A stretch of DNA of 52,078 nucleotides from positions 1 through 52,078 of the forward strand of contig QAMW01000012.1 of NCBI GenBank assembly GCA_003150235.1, written 5' to 3'. A program made the translations under genes and the position numbers. Positions within the stretch are counted from its first letter, which is position 1. Every line of letters starts with the position of its first letter. The notes under the pieces are model-generated. The model was not told the DNA's origin, searched no databases, and worked only from the letters and a program-made list of their open reading frames with translations. This document shows, one piece after another, positions 52,078 to 52,078 of this stretch. Source of the DNA: Bacteroidales bacterium. GTDB taxonomy: Bacteria; Bacteroidota; Bacteroidia; Bacteroidales; Muribaculaceae.

Positions 52078-52078
52078 T

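Overview
The window looks like a chromosomal segment (possibly a whole contig) from a gut-type Bacteroidales bacterium, most likely of the Muribaculaceae or a close family. I see three grounds for this. Many genes are preceded by the Bacteroidetes promoter signature, a TAnnTTTG -7 box with, in the better cases, a TTTG -33 box about 19-21 bp upstream. The family set is typical of the phylum (DUF4421, DUF4294, DUF4369 lipoprotein, YfhO membrane protein, TPR-anchored AraC regulator, Bacteroidetes-type Mrp, sigma-54 activator next to lptE and secG). The carbohydrate and bile-type enzymes (GH127, GH43, GH13, GH31, choloylglycine hydrolase family) fit a gut habitat. Species cannot be fixed from the sequence alone.

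Layout. 1-523: the 3' end of an IS30-family element, which has replaced the last residues of a convergent GH127 glycosidase. 2.6-4.6 kb: a K+ channel and a small AT-rich islet with a truncated RhuM protein and a PH-like membrane protein. 4.6-11.5 kb: a DUF4369 lipoprotein, a large secreted protein, a membrane TPR-AraC regulator, a second PH-like protein and an outer membrane phospholipase A. 11.5-14.1 kb: a five-gene minus-strand operon (dtd, mazG-like, deoC, GYF/CD225 protein, DUF2752), followed by an Lrp regulator. 15.1-18.9 kb: a five-gene minus-strand envelope operon (acyltransferase, sigma-54 activator, lptE, TPR protein, secG). 19.0-25.5 kb: tRNA-Asp, nadB with DUF4294, argS and a Bax-inhibitor-like protein, separated by repeat-rich intergenic stretches. 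25.6-29.7 kb: a plus-strand operon (epimerase, small membrane protein, LRR protein, trmB, mrp). 29.7-34.7 kb: minus-strand CaCA exchanger, DUF4421, choloylglycine hydrolase and GH43. 35.0-38.0 kb: Na/Pi cotransporter, stand-alone receiver, rnhB. 38.1-42.1 kb: divergent GH13 and GH31 alpha-glucan enzymes. 42.4-47.6 kb: YfhO, a methyltransferase-like protein and xerD, then mdh. 47.8-52.1 kb: a surface protein with six 80-residue repeats, cut at its 5' end by a complete IS1182-family element that ends within a base or so of the window end.

How the genes work together. Several operons are held together by 1-17 bp overlaps or gaps of a few bases, so translational coupling is likely. The GH13 lipoprotein and GH31 enzyme share a short, nearly symmetric divergent promoter region and probably act on the same alpha-glucan. 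GH127 and GH43 suggest arabinose-containing plant glycans. The lptE/secG operon joins LPS export, protein export and a phospholipid acyltransferase under one promoter, together with a sigma-54 activator that has no receiver domain.

The most unusual material is non-coding. At least three families of interspersed intergenic repeats recur here. One has a conserved TGGAAG hairpin loop with covarying stems, one is a 55-bp element containing a small dyad, and one is a heptanucleotide GA(A/C)AACT repeat. There is also a symmetric operator-like structure between GH13 and GH31, and a tandem TACGTA pair in the lrp leader. I did not find a CRISPR array, a restriction or toxin system, or a clear prophage.
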